This document shows, piece by piece, positions 1-12,400 of a stretch of DNA of 64,000 bases; positions within the stretch are counted from its first letter, which is position 1, and every line of letters begins with the position of its first letter. The DNA is from Psococerastis gibbosa (lineage: Eukaryota > Arthropoda > Insecta > Psocodea > Psocidae). The position numbers and the translations under genes are program-made. The stretch is taken from assembly GCA_963971405.1 (NCBI GenBank), contig OZ020487.1, positions 31,109,371 through 31,173,370 of the forward strand. The letters are read 5' to 3'. A model generated the notes under the pieces. That model was not told the DNA's origin. It saw nothing but the letters and a program-made list of their open reading frames with translations, and ran no database searches.

Positions 1-199
1 CTGCACCTTATTGTCCTTAAGTAGAATGGGGGAACTGCAGTGGCATTTCCAGGCAACCCTGTTCTGAGCTTTTTGTCCCAAGTCTATCTTGCTTAGTTAG
101 CGAGTGTCATTAATCGTTAGATCCAAACATCTTATTTTATCCCTATAAGAAATGTTGGTTTCAGCCATTCTTCCCTGTGGATGGGTTTTTACACTACAG

Positions 200-638
200 C
201 ACCACCAAATGGTCAAAAACACACATGATCCGGAAATTGTTACAGGTTCAAGAGATGTGGCGACAACTGGCATGGCCGGATCTGATAGGGTCGTACGATC
301 TGGTCATGAAAGTCATAAACATCATCACCTCCGCCTCCTTGTACTACTCTGACCTCCTCCAGCAACGTCTCCAAGACTCTGGGTACTACGAAGACAATGG
401 CCCCTTCCAGGTCACGGATGAAATGTGCGTCGCAGTCAACGATTTGGAGAACGTGAGGCGCTCACTCAGCACACTTGGAGCTACCCTCGGGGTTGAAGCT
501 GTCTTGGAAGCCATAGAAGCTGCTGAAGGTGTGGAGGCTGTAGTTGAGTGGAGGGATGCTTTGTATGGAACGCTGGAAGAGACGCAATTGACTCTGGAAG
601 CTAGAGCGCTACAAGTTATTTCCAGAGTGGGTGTCAGG
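200..638 (+). CDS. BAIAP3-like exon a (MUN region)
   Basis: Open frame ending ISRVGVR, then donor gtacgt in phase 0. The acceptor is either cactacag (exon from 200) or tgttacag (exon from 246); both keep the same frame. Confidence 0.8.
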
Positions 639-3600
639 GTACGTACACCTGGAATGTTGTTACCAGACTAAGGGCTAGTAGAGACTTTATCAACAAAATT
701 GTAGCAGTTTCCGCATATGTCGATTTCACAATGTATCCTTATGTTTCACAGCTACGTCCAGCTCTGAAAAAATCAACCTTCCACCTGGCATGGTCACCTG
801 ACTCGCTACCGACCGAAGAGGCAATCACCCCTCTTTTAGAACTACTCGACGGACAACTCATCTCTTTGAACGCTGCTCTGCTGCCAAGGAACTTTGAACG
901 TGTGCTTGCCGACGTTTGGGACTCTACCTTGTTGGAGTTGGGAGCACAAGTCGACTCGACGGGAGAGAAGGTTGTTGTATTTTACGAAAGGTTGCAGGGG
1001 GCGCTTGAACTACTGGTCAATTTCTTTCACGCAGAAGGCAAAGGATTGAGCTTGGAATCGCTGCATACTCGTAAGTGTGTTACTATCATGGTCACAATAT
1101 TGTGGGCATACAGACTATGTACATGTACATAACGGACACAAATATTACATTGATATAATTATACGAAGTGATTTAAAATTGACGATTTGTTTTTAGCTAT
1201 GTACCGCCAAATTGAGCTTCGGCTGCGTTGCCATTGCACGGAAACCGACCAGCTCATCAGTGAGTTCTTCAAACAGCGACTAGAAGAACAATACCGGACG
1301 GATACGTCCGAGTACGGCATTCTGTCCGTGAGGACTTACTTCAATCACGACTCGCTTTGCGTCGAAGTGCTGCACGCCCGCGACGTCATCCCTCTGGATC
1401 CAAATGGCTTCAGCGATCCGTTCGTCATCATCGAACTCCTCCCGAGGAAACTGTTCTCACAGTGCGCTGAGCAGCAGACCAATGTTCATAAGAAGACACT
1501 CAACCCGGTTTTCGATGAGTGTTTTGAGTTGTAAGTCAACTGCCAATAACTATATAGTCTAAATCATACCATTCGAAAAATTGCAAGCAATTCAAAAGAT
1601 CTATAGCATCAAAAATGCATTAGGCTCTTTGCAAATAATTAACCTGTAGTTGGGGGCCTACAACTTTAGAACACAGAAAGGATGGTAAGTTGAAGTACTG
1701 TATGCACCGTACCTCAATTACCAGATTCCGTGATATTGGATGATTCTCCATTGGTTACTACTGACTACCTACCTACGTGTACTGATGCAGATTCCTAGCC
1801 TTATAATACAATTTCTGACATTTCTGTTATTATTATTATTGTATTGTAGTGGGGTACCTCAGAAATCCTATTATCGGCTTTACGAATCCACGGTCTCTTC
1901 CTATTCCCCATTCCCTTCTAAACTTACGTTAATTTGGTTTGGATGTTTGTCTTGTTTCGCCCTTATCAATTTCAACACTGCTGAAATTAATGTTGTATTT
2001 TTAAATGTATATATACTTGTAGGTGTTCGTAGTATTTTAAATTGATGCCAGACATTTCTGATATACTGGATATACTGTAGTTAGGAACTGCCGAATGTAT
2101 TTACCATACTAATTTCAGTTGGAGCCGCCATTATTGCTTTCCAATTTATACGTAGAATAAGGAAAGTTTTGTGATGGTCGAAATTTTCGATTCCGAGATT
2201 TCAACGGATTTACACGTTTTGAGCTCCCAGGAACCCACGAAATGTCTGTCTGTCTGTTAACAAAATGCGGGGGGTCACTTGCCCCTTGATAGTTTGAGTC
2301 TGGGGGTAAAAAAATAAAAATAACTAAATTTTAATGAAAAATGACTAAAAAAATAATTTTTCTGCGAAACCTTTCTATTGATGATTTCTACCTTCAGGCA
2401 TGTTTTAGGTGTTGAATTGAGTAACGAAACCGGACAGGTTACTTGCCCAAAAAACTATTTGGTTTTGTGCAAAAAATGTTTTTTTTGAAAAAATGATAAA
2501 AAATTCACGCTCAAATGCATGGCGTGCTCTGCCATTATTGCTGTGTGGTAACGTTAGATGGACAACCCCCCCCCCCCCCAAGATACCAGAAATTTAACTA
2601 TTTGAAAATTATTTACCATAAAATTACTCATTTTCTCTATCTGTTGATTTTGATAAATTGGAAAGCATGTTCGAGTAAACTCGGGCCGGTTCTTATTCGT
2701 TGTTCGAGTCGCATATACGACTTTACGAGGGACCATTTGACAGTACTTGTGACATTAATCACTGCTGTTGTTTCAGTTCTGTGACTTTGGAGCAGTGCCG
2801 TAGTGAAGGCGCTATGATCCTGTTCACAGTAATGGACCACGACGTTCTAACCGCCAACGACTTCGCTGGAGAGGCTTACCTCAGCCTGCAGACCATACCT
2901 GGAGTTGCAGACAACTCGACTTCTATAGATAACTTCCACGGACTCAAGACTCAAGATCTCCTGCTTATGCATCAGAAGAACAAAAGTAAGTATCTACTGC
3001 TACATTTTGTCAGGACATGTAGCGTAGTGGTACGTACGCAGACTTCCACCCGAAAGGTTGTTGGTTCGAGTCCCACACTGGCTACATTTTCTGGCCATGC
3101 TTCGGAGGGCATGTAGAGCAGGTGGTCCCGGGCCTTCCTAGTTGAGTGTAAGAGAGGGCTTTATAGCCCTAACTCCGCTAGGCTGGCTTAGTAATAGAAA
3201 CAATTAAAAGTCCATATTTATTTTTTGTCATTCATTTTGAGTAGGTATCCCAAATATGGTATATGGTAATATGGTAATGGTAAAATGATACTTCGTGAGG
3301 TCTTAGATGATAAGCCTTTTAACTAGCGTATACAGTATATATGAAGACGTATACGGTAACAGAATAAACGAGATAGGCTAAGGCGCGAAAAGTGAATTCC
3401 TCAGAAATTGAATTGTATAAGGTTTAAAATTCATTGGAATAGGAGCATATAGAAGCTATAAATTTAGATATATAGAAACTTATTTTGTTTTTCCCCGCAT
3501 GCTTATTAGCGCAGGACTAATTACCCATTACGATTACACTGCCTTATATACTACTAATTGGAATGCTTTAGCCTATAAGTTAGTGCTGATAACTTGTCTT

Positions 3601-3715
3601 CATTTTTTTTTTTTCAGGTCATCCTATTCTGCAAATACTCGAGACACGAGTTTGGGACCGAACTGCGCAAGAATTCGTAAGGAAGCAAAAGTTAAGATTT
3701 GCCGCACCCTCTTAA
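200..3715 (+). CDS. BAIAP3 / Munc13-4-like protein (unc-13 family), 3' part, five exons
   Basis: Partial gene; exons at about 200-638, 752-1070, 1197-1530, 2777-2985 and 3618-3715, together about 466 codons ending at TAA. All junctions keep frame. The protein starts inside the MUN/MHD region (EMWRQLAWPDLIGSYD), continues through MHD2 (FHLAWSPDSLPTEEAITPLL), then has a C2 domain. The C2 shows all five acidic residues expected for Ca2+ binding: LDPNGFSDPF in loop 1 and MDHDVLTANDF in loop 3. It ends in a short tail, ILETRVWDRTAQEFVRKQK. Family knowledge: BAIAP3 and Munc13-4 proteins prime or tether dense-core and secretory vesicles through SNARE contacts in a Ca2+-dependent way. The N-terminal C2 domain and MHD1 must lie upstream of the window. 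The start of the first visible exon is uncertain, because acceptors at 199 and 245 are both usable in frame. BAIAP3 versus Unc13D cannot be settled from this part; fly unc-13-4A/staccato is the likely arthropod counterpart. Confidence 0.93.
752..1070 (+). CDS. BAIAP3-like exon b (MHD2)
   Basis: Acceptor atgtttcacag and donor gtaagtgt. The exon begins LRPALKKSTFHLAWSPDS, which continues the preceding ISRVGVR as in unc-13 family MHD2. It ends in phase 1 after ESLHT. Confidence 0.93.
1197..1530 (+). CDS. BAIAP3-like exon c (end of MHD2 and first half of C2)
   Basis: Acceptor gtttttag and donor gtaagtca. The phase-1 join gives TPMYRQIELRL. The exon contains the C2 start (LSVRTYFNHDSLCVEVLHAR), the loop LDPNGFSDPF, and ends in NPVFDECFEF. 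Confidence 0.95.
2158..2712 (+). repeat. R1 dispersed element (with CTGT stretch), copy in BAIAP3 intron
   Basis: Begins with AAGGAAAGTTTTGTGATGG, then TTTCAACGGATTTACACG, a short (CTGT)n, the CTTGCCCCTTGATAG block, the GGACAGGTTACTTGCCC block, a C-run, and GCATGTTCGAGTAAACTCGG. The same blocks in the same order recur near 22.5-23.3 kb and 38.0-38.8 kb on the other strand. Non-coding; no TIR or transposase recognised. Confidence 0.8.
2777..2985 (+). CDS. BAIAP3-like exon d (second half of C2)
   Basis: Acceptor tgtttcag completes the Phe codon, giving CFEFSVTLEQCRSEG. The exon carries the second Ca2+ loop MDHDVLTANDF and ends after QKNK with donor gtaagtat. Confidence 0.95.
3014..3195 (+). 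mobile_element. tRNA-derived SINE (family A)
   Basis: A tRNA-like head has an A box around GTAGCGTAGTGGTACG and a B box GGTTCGAGTCCCAC. It is followed by a body with CTGGCCATGCTTCGGAGG and CCGGGCCTTCCTAGTTGAG. Copies lie in opposite orientation at about 9.97, 13.05 and 18.19 kb, showing dispersal rather than a functional tRNA gene. Confidence 0.8.
3618..3715 (+). CDS. BAIAP3-like terminal exon
   Basis: A long T-rich acceptor precedes the exon. It encodes HPILQILETRVWDRTAQEF and a basic tail, then TAA at 3713-3715. The HPILQ.LE.R motif is typical of the end of BAIAP3 and Munc13-4. Confidence 0.93.
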
Positions 3716-4220
3716 GCGTTTTCACACAAAATGGCGAATTCATTGACGAACACTATCAGAATCAGCCAAAATGTTTTTGGTTCAACCACAATTTGGATTA
3801 TCTGATTGTCTGATTCGTGAATGTGGCCCGTTACTATTAAGTCGGCTTCGATAGTTTTTGTTTGTCCGCGTTTATCTTTTATATCTATTTATTAATGTAA
3901 TGACTGAATTTCTATATCGACTGCCATGCTTTAAATGTACCTGCCTGTCTGTACTTAATACCAGTTTACCTGACACGAGTGTACCTACGACTATTCCTCT
4001 ATTATTTAATAATTAACGAAACAAGCTAGAAAAAGATTATTACAGTAGATTATAGAATCAGTACTTCGTAGGCTAGTGTCTGAAGTCTATTGCTATTTTC
4101 TTCGTTCTAATGCCGTTCTTACTATACAATACAACTTCGTTAGCAATGTTTTCCTACGTTTTTAAGTTATCGCCGTTTTCTTCAAAGCAGGGGAAAATAA
4201 AATTAGCTCTTACCTCATTG
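3716..4220 (+). other. 3' UTR of the BAIAP3-like gene with poly(A) signal
   Basis: AT-rich DNA without an open frame follows the stop codon. A canonical AATAAA lies at 4196-4201, about 480 bases downstream of the stop. The extent of the UTR is inferred. Confidence 0.5.
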
Positions 4221-4311
4221 TCCCATCATTTACCTTAGACGACGTCATACGTAATCAAATCTACTTAAGTACTATTAGTATTATATGGTATATGTAACAC
4301 TGACATTAAAT

Positions 4312-4405
4312 TAACTTTGGTTGAAGAGGTAACCTCCTCGCTACTGTAGAAAAAACTGAACTTGGCGGGACTCAAACCCACGAACTACGCCGAACCGGGG
4401 CGTCT
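4312..4405 (-). mobile_element. SINE fragment (family B)
   Basis: AACTTTGGTTGAAGAGGTAA, CTCCTCG and a tRNA B-box-like GGGACTCAAACCC (reverse sense). The first part is shared with 23258-23400, where a clear GGTTCGAATCCCGCC B box is present. Truncated and diverged. Confidence 0.5.
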
Positions 4406-5216
4406 TACTTAATAAAGCCTACCTTCCCTATATTAGAACAAAAACCAGAATAATTTCTACCGCACTGTACAGCAGTAAATTTACTTAATATACAGTATAT
4501 ATTTTGTATACAATACATACCTACAGTAACTTGCGTTTGGTAACCTGCAGTTCCTTTAATGAATAAAGAATGTGGCACCTGTAGGTGTAACTCAGTCAAA
4601 ACAATAAAGGGGATGTATGTAAGGTCGACCTTTGCTGGAATGTGGCACACGCCAGGCTCCTGCAGGTATATGGACCTAGCGAGTCGAAACAATAAAGTAA
4701 AGGGAATGTCCTGTTGTTCGTTGTTGTGCATTTATTAAGGTCGGTCTTTTCAAGAACATGGCACGCGTCACGCACGCGCAGGTATAGGGAAACACAAATA
4801 TGAAAGGGGATGGATGAATGGGATACCATTGACTATCAGTAGCGGTCAGACTAATTGTATAAATGCTAATCTTTAAGCAATTTACGCTCCGTCTCTATGT
4901 TGCTAAAGGAGCCTGCCCATTTTCCATCTTCTTCTTCTTTCGGGTGACAACATCACATGAAAATGAAAGGTTCGGTAGACCATTGTGATGCCTTCCAAAT
5001 AACGTACTGCACTATGCTTCGCAAATGGCTAGGTCCAACCAACTCTTGGAAAGTTGGAATTAATTAATATTAGTAGCCTATTATTGGATGGCACCACCAT
5101 GCATTGGGACACGGGGGCGCGCCAACCTATTCCGTAACAATGGCTCGGTGACGAATTCTGTATCCATGGTAATGGAATTGGGCGGCACCCCTTAGTTCCC
5201 ATTCATCTAAAACTCC

Positions 5217-5351
5217 TAAGGCGGTTATTCCACCGATGTCAATAGTGATTATTGACGTGGTAGTAGACATTTTTAGACTGTCTTTAATGTCTGCTACCAC
5301 GTCAATACCACGTCAATAATCACTGTTGACGTCGGTGGAATAAGCGCCTAA
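5217..5351. mobile_element. Short palindromic MITE (TAAGGCG family)
   Basis: An almost complete hairpin. The ends are TAAGGCGGTTATTCCACCGA and TCGGTGGAATAAGCGCCTAA, and the arms contain GACGTGGTAGTAGACATT and its complement around ATGTCTGCTACCACGTC. TAA is present on both sides, which fits a 3-bp TWA target duplication of the PIF/Harbinger type (inference). Confidence 0.75.
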
Positions 5352-7017
5352 CGAAAGCTTTCCAATTAAGAGTTGGTGGGGCTAGGACCACATCATGATT
5401 AGAAACGTTATCGTGTGAAATGCTGACGCACCGCTAAACATTGAACATGCGGTGGTCAGTGGTGGACCCAAGGGGGGGGGGGGTCACGGGGGTCATGACC
5501 CCCTCCAAAATTTTAAAAAGGCGGCAAAATGACAACTTAAATCTTTAAAAAAACATGAAATATGGAAAGTGTTATTGAAATACTTCTTTAAATAGGTTCG
5601 TTTCGTTCTGTATGTACTAACCAGAATTGTTCGGAAAAACTAAATCAGCTACTTAAATCGAATACTGTATTGTTTTTATTCTCAGTTTATATATCTGCGG
5701 CATTTTGAAGGTTGACCCCCCCTAAAATAAAAAGCCATGTCCCCCACTGGCGGTGGTGTTGCCTTACTGCATAAGAAAAACGCAGTGTAAGAGTTCTGAA
5801 TTCAGTTATGCCGTAAACCGGTACATCCATGCTCCAGTGCAAAGCGATTTCGTTGAATAATCTCAACGAAAAATTTCCAAGCGTTGGGTTGAATAGTACC
5901 TACTTTCTTGGTGTAGCCTAAGCTTACTTAGTCAGTGGTTCTGATCTTCTGCTGTTAATTGTGAGCTGACTCTTAATGTTATGTGTCGTAAAATGAATTT
6001 AACATATATTGTATGTATCATATACAGGATGCTGTATCGTATATTTGTTTATAAGGGCTCTCAGCTGATTATGATGGAGCTAACCATTCATACAGATATA
6101 AAATTTTATTAATTTCCAGTTGCCTACAAATTATTGTTTTTTAATTAAGTTTAATGTTGAGTGTTTTGAGGATGCTGTTCCTTTAGTTACGGCAATCTGG
6201 AGGGATAGGGAGTTTAAGCGCGCCCATTCTTTTCTTCTTTTTTTTTTGTATCCTGGGGCCACTTGATGCCACGTCTCAGTGCAGGGACCGGCTGTCGGAT
6301 GTCCACGAGAAGAAGTCAGCAATATTGCTGTATTGGTTAAACTATTAACCTATTAAACGGAAAGTCAAGATCCAGGTCTCGACATTAAACGAAAAATTTT
6401 CCTCTCAACCCTACTACTTTCCCCAATCACCTGTATAGGAAAAGACGTGCACGTCTTTTGGTCAGAAACATTCCAAATCATCACCCTAAAGTCAAAAGGG
6501 CGTACCATCAAAAACAACATTTCGATATAATTACGTTTAATGATGCTTTTCCTCATAACAAACAGTCAGATACGTCCTTCTAATCGAAAGTTCAAGCTTT
6601 ACTTTAACGATTGATTTTTTTGGTAGTTATATAAAGGTAGAGTTCATGACAATATCACTAAATCTAATCATAACTCAATTTGCCAAAAATGCTGATTAAA
6701 CCAGGGGTGACGAAATAGAGTAGTGATCAAAAGAGAGAATCCTCCACCAGTCCTCAGGTCCTAAATCGGGTTGACTTGCCACGGTGCTATTTCTTGTTAT
6801 TGAAAACCATTATACGGTATCGAGTTCTACATGGCATTGTCCCAGAAAGTATTATAGTTCATGTCAGAGCGGTTACCATGATCACATGATGAAGTATCGA
6901 TAAGATATACTGAACTGTTGGAAGTTGACGGAAAATCGCCCGCTTTGGAGTTTGGAGGGGCTTGGTGCGACAGGCGAGAGGTCCTCACAGGCCGATGGAG
7001 CCACCTTAAGTCATGTC

Positions 7018-7069
7018 AATACTGGACTGCACCGCCATATTCTAATGCATGGCGGTGCAGTCCAGTATT
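7018..7069. repeat. Perfect inverted repeat, 21-bp arms
   Basis: ATACTGGACTGCACCGCCAT and its exact complement are separated by a 10-base loop (7039-7048). A related degenerate sequence (ACTGGACGGCATCC, GCATGGCGGTGCCG) occurs at 20.63-20.67 kb, so it may be the centre of a dispersed fold-back element. Confidence 0.7.
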
Positions 7070-9262
7070 CCTCCCTGCGATTTTTCAATCTATAACGGGA
7101 CCTGCTCGAATGGATCCAAATAATATATGGCCAGCCGAATAGGGCGCTCTCTCTTAAGTCAGTAAATCATGTATTTAGTGACGTCATCATGATCTCAAAT
7201 AATTACTTTACATAAACATATACAGTATATAATAGGCATAATGTTATCAGCAATTTTCTCATCTCTGTATAAAATGGTCAGCTCCTTCACTAAGGTAAAG
7301 TTGTCTATTATAGCATTATATTATTGTACTGTATAATCTAATTAACCAGCAGTATTATATGACTGTTATAAAATATGTGTAATTGTTTATAAATTTGTTG
7401 TTAAATGTGCTAGTTTTATTAATTTTAAATACAATTTACGCCTAAAATCATCTTGTTTCTTCTCTTTTCTATATAATCTGTGGATAAAATTTTGAAACTG
7501 TAGTCTGACTGCTAGTGACTTAAAAAGAACAATCTGTCTTATTTCTTATTTTTTATGGAATACGTATGGTGCCCATATCAGTCTGTGACTACAATACAAC
7601 CGATATTTATTATAAAGCATCTGAAACAGTAAAAAGTAAAGACGTGCGAATAGGAGTCAAAACTAGAGTTCTATCCAGGTTAGATAATCCGTTAAGGAGT
7701 TCATCTAGAAATTTGCCAAATCAACCTATATGGTCTAGTGATGGGTCACGGTGGGCTCGTGTATCATCTGACACTTCGTTCACTTCCTAGTTCCGACCAT
7801 GGGTTGATTGGACTGATCATCTCTAATTCATGAACCCCCTGCCTTCCTATAACGGATCTGGCACTCGCAGGACACCATGTACAAGATAAATGGGTCATTC
7901 AGTCCCACCAAGAAAATTTTTTGAATTTCAGGTGCCACCTATAGGCTACCACGTCTTATTTCGGCCAATCAGAGATCGCTTTGCTGCTACGACTGGATTG
8001 ATTGGTATTTGGATCCAAGGCGTGCTCTGATTGGCACCAGAAATTCAAAAAAAAAACCCTTCACTATAGTCGAAGCGACATGTATTGTATAAGTATAATA
8101 CCGAGTGTAGGTAGTCAAGTTAATAAGACTATAATAGTGGGTGAAAAATATCTTTTAATAAATAAGTTAAATTACCTTACTAAGTGAAAAACATTAGTAT
8201 ACTCTGCATAACATAATGTAACAAATAAGTAAAAATATCATGTTACAGCCGTTTCGTTGTAATTCTTACTCGTTCTGAACATTAACGTAGTCTCAGCAAA
8301 AACCTGCAAAAATCGAACAATGTTTCAAAAAGAAGAAAGTGTTAAATTATACATTTCTGCTTCTCCATCTACCTACTCGTATATGGTACGGTAACTTCAT
8401 GATTCACCCATAGACCTATACAAGCAAGATTTCAACTTTTGATTATGAACCTGAACATGTATCGTATTATTAGTTATATACTCGGATAGTTAGATGAATG
8501 GATATTTATGGGTCAAAAAGTTACATTTTCTATATATATATATTTTTTATTTTTAAATAAAAATAATTAAGAGGAAATTAATGGACCCCTAAATTTTCCG
8601 TTTTTTTGCACTAAGTCAAATTTCTCATTAAATTTCAATCGTAGAGTCTTATATGTAGAAGAAATGCACCTCTTCATGTTGGTAGGTAGCATGTACCCGT
8701 GTGCTACCCCCGCTAACACCAATTGGCCACAGTTTTGATAATCCTTTGACCTGACATTCTCAGTGACAGTTATTTTTAACAATCCAAGTGCCAGGACTGT
8801 CTGATCGCTCATAGTAACGGCTACAAAATCTACATAAAAGCGGAGAACGATATTTGTTCATGGTCAAGACACCTCATTTACGGTAGTCGATCCGTCGTGA
8901 GAAATAGCTGTCTGTGTGTTCGTCAATTTGTGGGCAAACTACTCGGTGAATTTTGATGACATTTGGCATGCAGTTTCACAAAAACATGCCTCGGGACAAT
9001 TTTTTTTAATTTTCAGCCAACTAATTTTTTTACTCCTCGGAAAGGTAGCAATGAACATATACTGTATATACCGACATGAACAAACCATGATTTCAAATTT
9101 ACTAAGGTATCCCAAAATGATATCTCCACTTCTAAGAGAATTCCTCCCCCCATGTCCCTAGCCACGAGATGCCCATCATGGGTTAACTTTTTCATACCTA
9201 TTCGGAGATGCGCCAAGCTTACAGGTATCTCAATGAACATACCGACCAGAAGCTCCTGCCTA

Positions 9263-9484
9263 TTAGGAGTGTGCGGTCTCCCTCATCTCCAGACCTGCCG
9301 TCTCAAATGGTAGAAAGTGGCTAGCTATGGCGGCCAGGAGTCCTGCAAACCCGTAGATGGTCACTGCCTCAGTCAGGGACGTCTTGACCCAGACCTGGGC
9401 AATGTACGGGGTGACCATGGCACCAAGACGGGCCATTGCGCTGCAGGTACCTACGCCTATGGACCGCAGTGGCGTCGGGTACAC
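9263..9484 (-). CDS. SVOP-like terminal exon
   Basis: Acceptor ttttgttcag. Encodes [20 protein letters not shown], the last two membrane segments, [15 protein letters not shown] and a stop. No close poly(A) signal was found downstream. Confidence 0.94.
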   Translation of the reverse strand: MYPTPLRSIGVGTCSAMARLGAMVTPYIAQVWVKTSLTEAVTIYGFAGLLAAIASHFLPFETAGLEMRETAHS

Positions 9485-12400
9485 CTGAACAAAAATAAAA
9501 CGTTATGCTGATTTTTCTGCCAAGAACGAAGCAAAAGTTTATCAAATATTGCTCGAGACTTACCAATTATGACGTACAATAGGAAGACAATATACGCAAA
9601 CAACAGAGAAGATAGTGAAATAAAAGCTGCTGAGACGTCAGAGGACAAAAAGTTACGGTTATAGAAACAAAGTGATTTGAAGAGAGTACGGGATGGTAGA
9701 ACTATAAGTTGAGAGTGGGCAACGAGAAGGAGACTGCAATGGTAAGCTGCACTTGAAGTAAATGGAAAACAGCTCCAAGTGCGCGAGGAAATGACTAGAG
9801 GAAGAAATAGAGGGAGAATGAGCTACATCAACCAGATTGAGCACATTCTCAGAAGAGTGGGACTGGTTCCAGCGGAAGTTTTGAACAATCAGAATTGAAG
9901 CGGAGGATCACACCCGTGCAACTGGAGCTGATTATCGATGATAAGTAAATAAATAAAACGTTTTAATCAAATGATAAGCCAGCCTAGCGGAGTATAAGCT
10001 ACAACTCACTTGGACTCAAGTGCGGGAAGGTCCGGGACCACCTGCTTTACAGTCCTCCGAAGCATGGCCAGAAAATATGGCTAGTGTGGGACTCGAACCA
10101 TCAACCTTTCAGGCGCATATCCTGACTCGAACTGGTTACTAGGTGCCCATACTGTATTTTATTTGGTACGGCACATATATTAAAATGAAGTAGGAATATC
10201 GTATTATACCTCTGGTGTGTAAACATAAGCTGCCTGGAAGACACCAGCAATGATCCCCCTCGCCGCAAACAAAACGAACGTCAGCAACGTTCGGCTGAAA
10301 TATAAAAAAAAAAATTATTTAAATCGACTGCCAAACAGAAGTGTCTACAGTTGGAGCACCAATTCCCAGGAATAACATATCCGGGAATTAGTGTAAATGT
10401 TCCATTATTTTATTAACCTCATTGAATGAAAATAAGACATTTAAATTATTTAAAATTATTTTAATAAGTTACTAATATTAGGCTACTATTACTGTTATAA
10501 GTTACCAAGTATTTAAATGCTGGTATACATAGCAAGAGCTCGACTTTCCTTTTCAGAGCAGCAGTCCCTAAGGTCCAAACTACCAATTTTCGAAAGAAAC
10601 GCCATTTCAAGATGAATATCAGCTATCTATAGTGTCATAAGAAGAGATATGATTCCAAACCGGTACACATATAGTATAATTAGACCTAAGGCGCCCATTC
10701 CATTGACCGGCTAGGGCTATTTCCAAAAACAGTGACGTGGTAGCAGACATTCAAGACTTAGGTTGCGTTTCCACCGATCTCGCACTGCAGAATGCAAATG
10801 ACATTGACGGAAATTAGAATTTTTCTTTTTATAGAAATCTATTAAAATGTTAAGTTTAGTAGTTTAGTACTTAACATATCCCATGACGCCATTTTTTAAT
10901 TTTAGTTTGTATGTTTGTGATTTTACTGTATGATCATTGATCAATTTTAACTATGGCATAGAGGAAAATAAACATTTCCGTCAATTCTGCTATGCGAGGT
11001 CGGTGGAAACGCCACCTACGTCTTGAATATCTGCTACCACGTCACCGTTGTTGGAAATAGCCCTAGCCGGTCAATGGAATGGGCACCTTACAAGAAGAAA
11101 ATCCGACAAGGCTAATTGCATCCTCTTTGAAAAAAATCTACACTGTTGCACGTCTAGCTGTAACCAGCATGGTAGGGGACCCATTTTTGTCCTATAATAA
11201 AAAAAGAAAAAACTTGACTCACTGCTCGGTACAGAGGAGAATAAGAAGCACACAGACAGAGAATACGAGATGTTGGACAGCAAGGGTTCGCTTCCTGCCG
11301 GCCCGCTCGATAATTGCAATAGTGATAAGAATACCAGGGAACTCCGCTAGGGTGGTCCACAGGAGGTCGATGTAGTCGGGGGTGGTAAGGGGTTGGCAGC
11401 TGGCGGAACACTCAGTGCGCTCCCGCCCCCCAGCCGAAGAGTCCTGAAACAGCTCCGTGGTCATCAGAACTAGGCCGTAGTAGCAGAACGCTGACGTCAA
11501 CCTGAGCAAAAAAATGACGTCATGACGCAAATAAAATTGAAATTGTTTGTTTTCTAATTATTATCAGGTCAGGAATAGTCCGATTGGTAGAAAACTGGAC
11601 CATAAAACCGAGACTCGTCAAAAAAAAGGAAAAATGTACCGCCAGGTCTAGCTTCACGCAACCCTATTGCGTACCTAACCTACACTAGTAGGGAGAAACG
11701 CGACTGCCGGGCTTCCTTGCCGAATCTACCCATTATTACCAATATTATTATTATAACATTATTCACCAATATTATAGTTATTTGTCTATAGAATCTAACT
11801 TCCCAAACATAGCAATGGTCCCGAGAAAGAAAGTGGATCCTCTACTAGCCCGCAGGCATGGACCCACACTTGGTTGTCGTACCACGGCCCACTAGAGGAA
11901 CAAGTTCGAGGTTCAAGCATTACTGTTCTTTTTACTTTTTTGCTTTCTTACTTTTTTTACAGTCACAAATTTAGAGAGGGATCGGGAGGGCTCGACTCAT
12001 TCACCTACATAACAGTGGATATATATGTATATATAATAATAGGCACAGATTTAAAGACAACTTTGAGGAAAAACCCATGGTAAGGCGATATGACAGAGAA
12101 AACCATTGCACTGGAAACTGGAGCGACATCACTGGAAAAATCCTAACAACTCTCCGTACGATACCTATTGTATATATGTTTTTTTACTACACCGTATATC
12201 CCTAGACTATTATATTAATTCAATGAATGCATCTGAATAACCTCTTTCAACGCCTCTGTAGGTGAAACCTGTGCTCAGTTACGGCAGGTCTCCCATTGCG
12301 TGCGCTGAGTAGAGGCTTGCATAAGTACGATTTACGAGCTACGTCAAAAACTGTGCCGCAGAAGTAATTTCCATGTTATGAGGCACACTCACCAGATAAA

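Larger units (their letters stand above)
4221..9262. other. Intergenic region between BAIAP3-like and SVOP-like genes
   Basis: Five kilobases without a recognisable exon between two convergent genes. It holds a SINE fragment (4.32-4.40 kb), a palindromic MITE (5217-5351), a G-rich repeat piece near 5.47-5.54 kb, a perfect 21-bp-arm palindrome at 7018-7069, and an R1 fragment near 8.9-9.04 kb. The rest is AT-rich unique-looking sequence in which I see nothing. Confidence 0.6.

Noticed and set aside
3014..3085. Functional tRNA gene
   Set aside because: A and B boxes are present, but the acceptor stem does not pair, and the same sequence with its body is dispersed in several copies, so it is a SINE.
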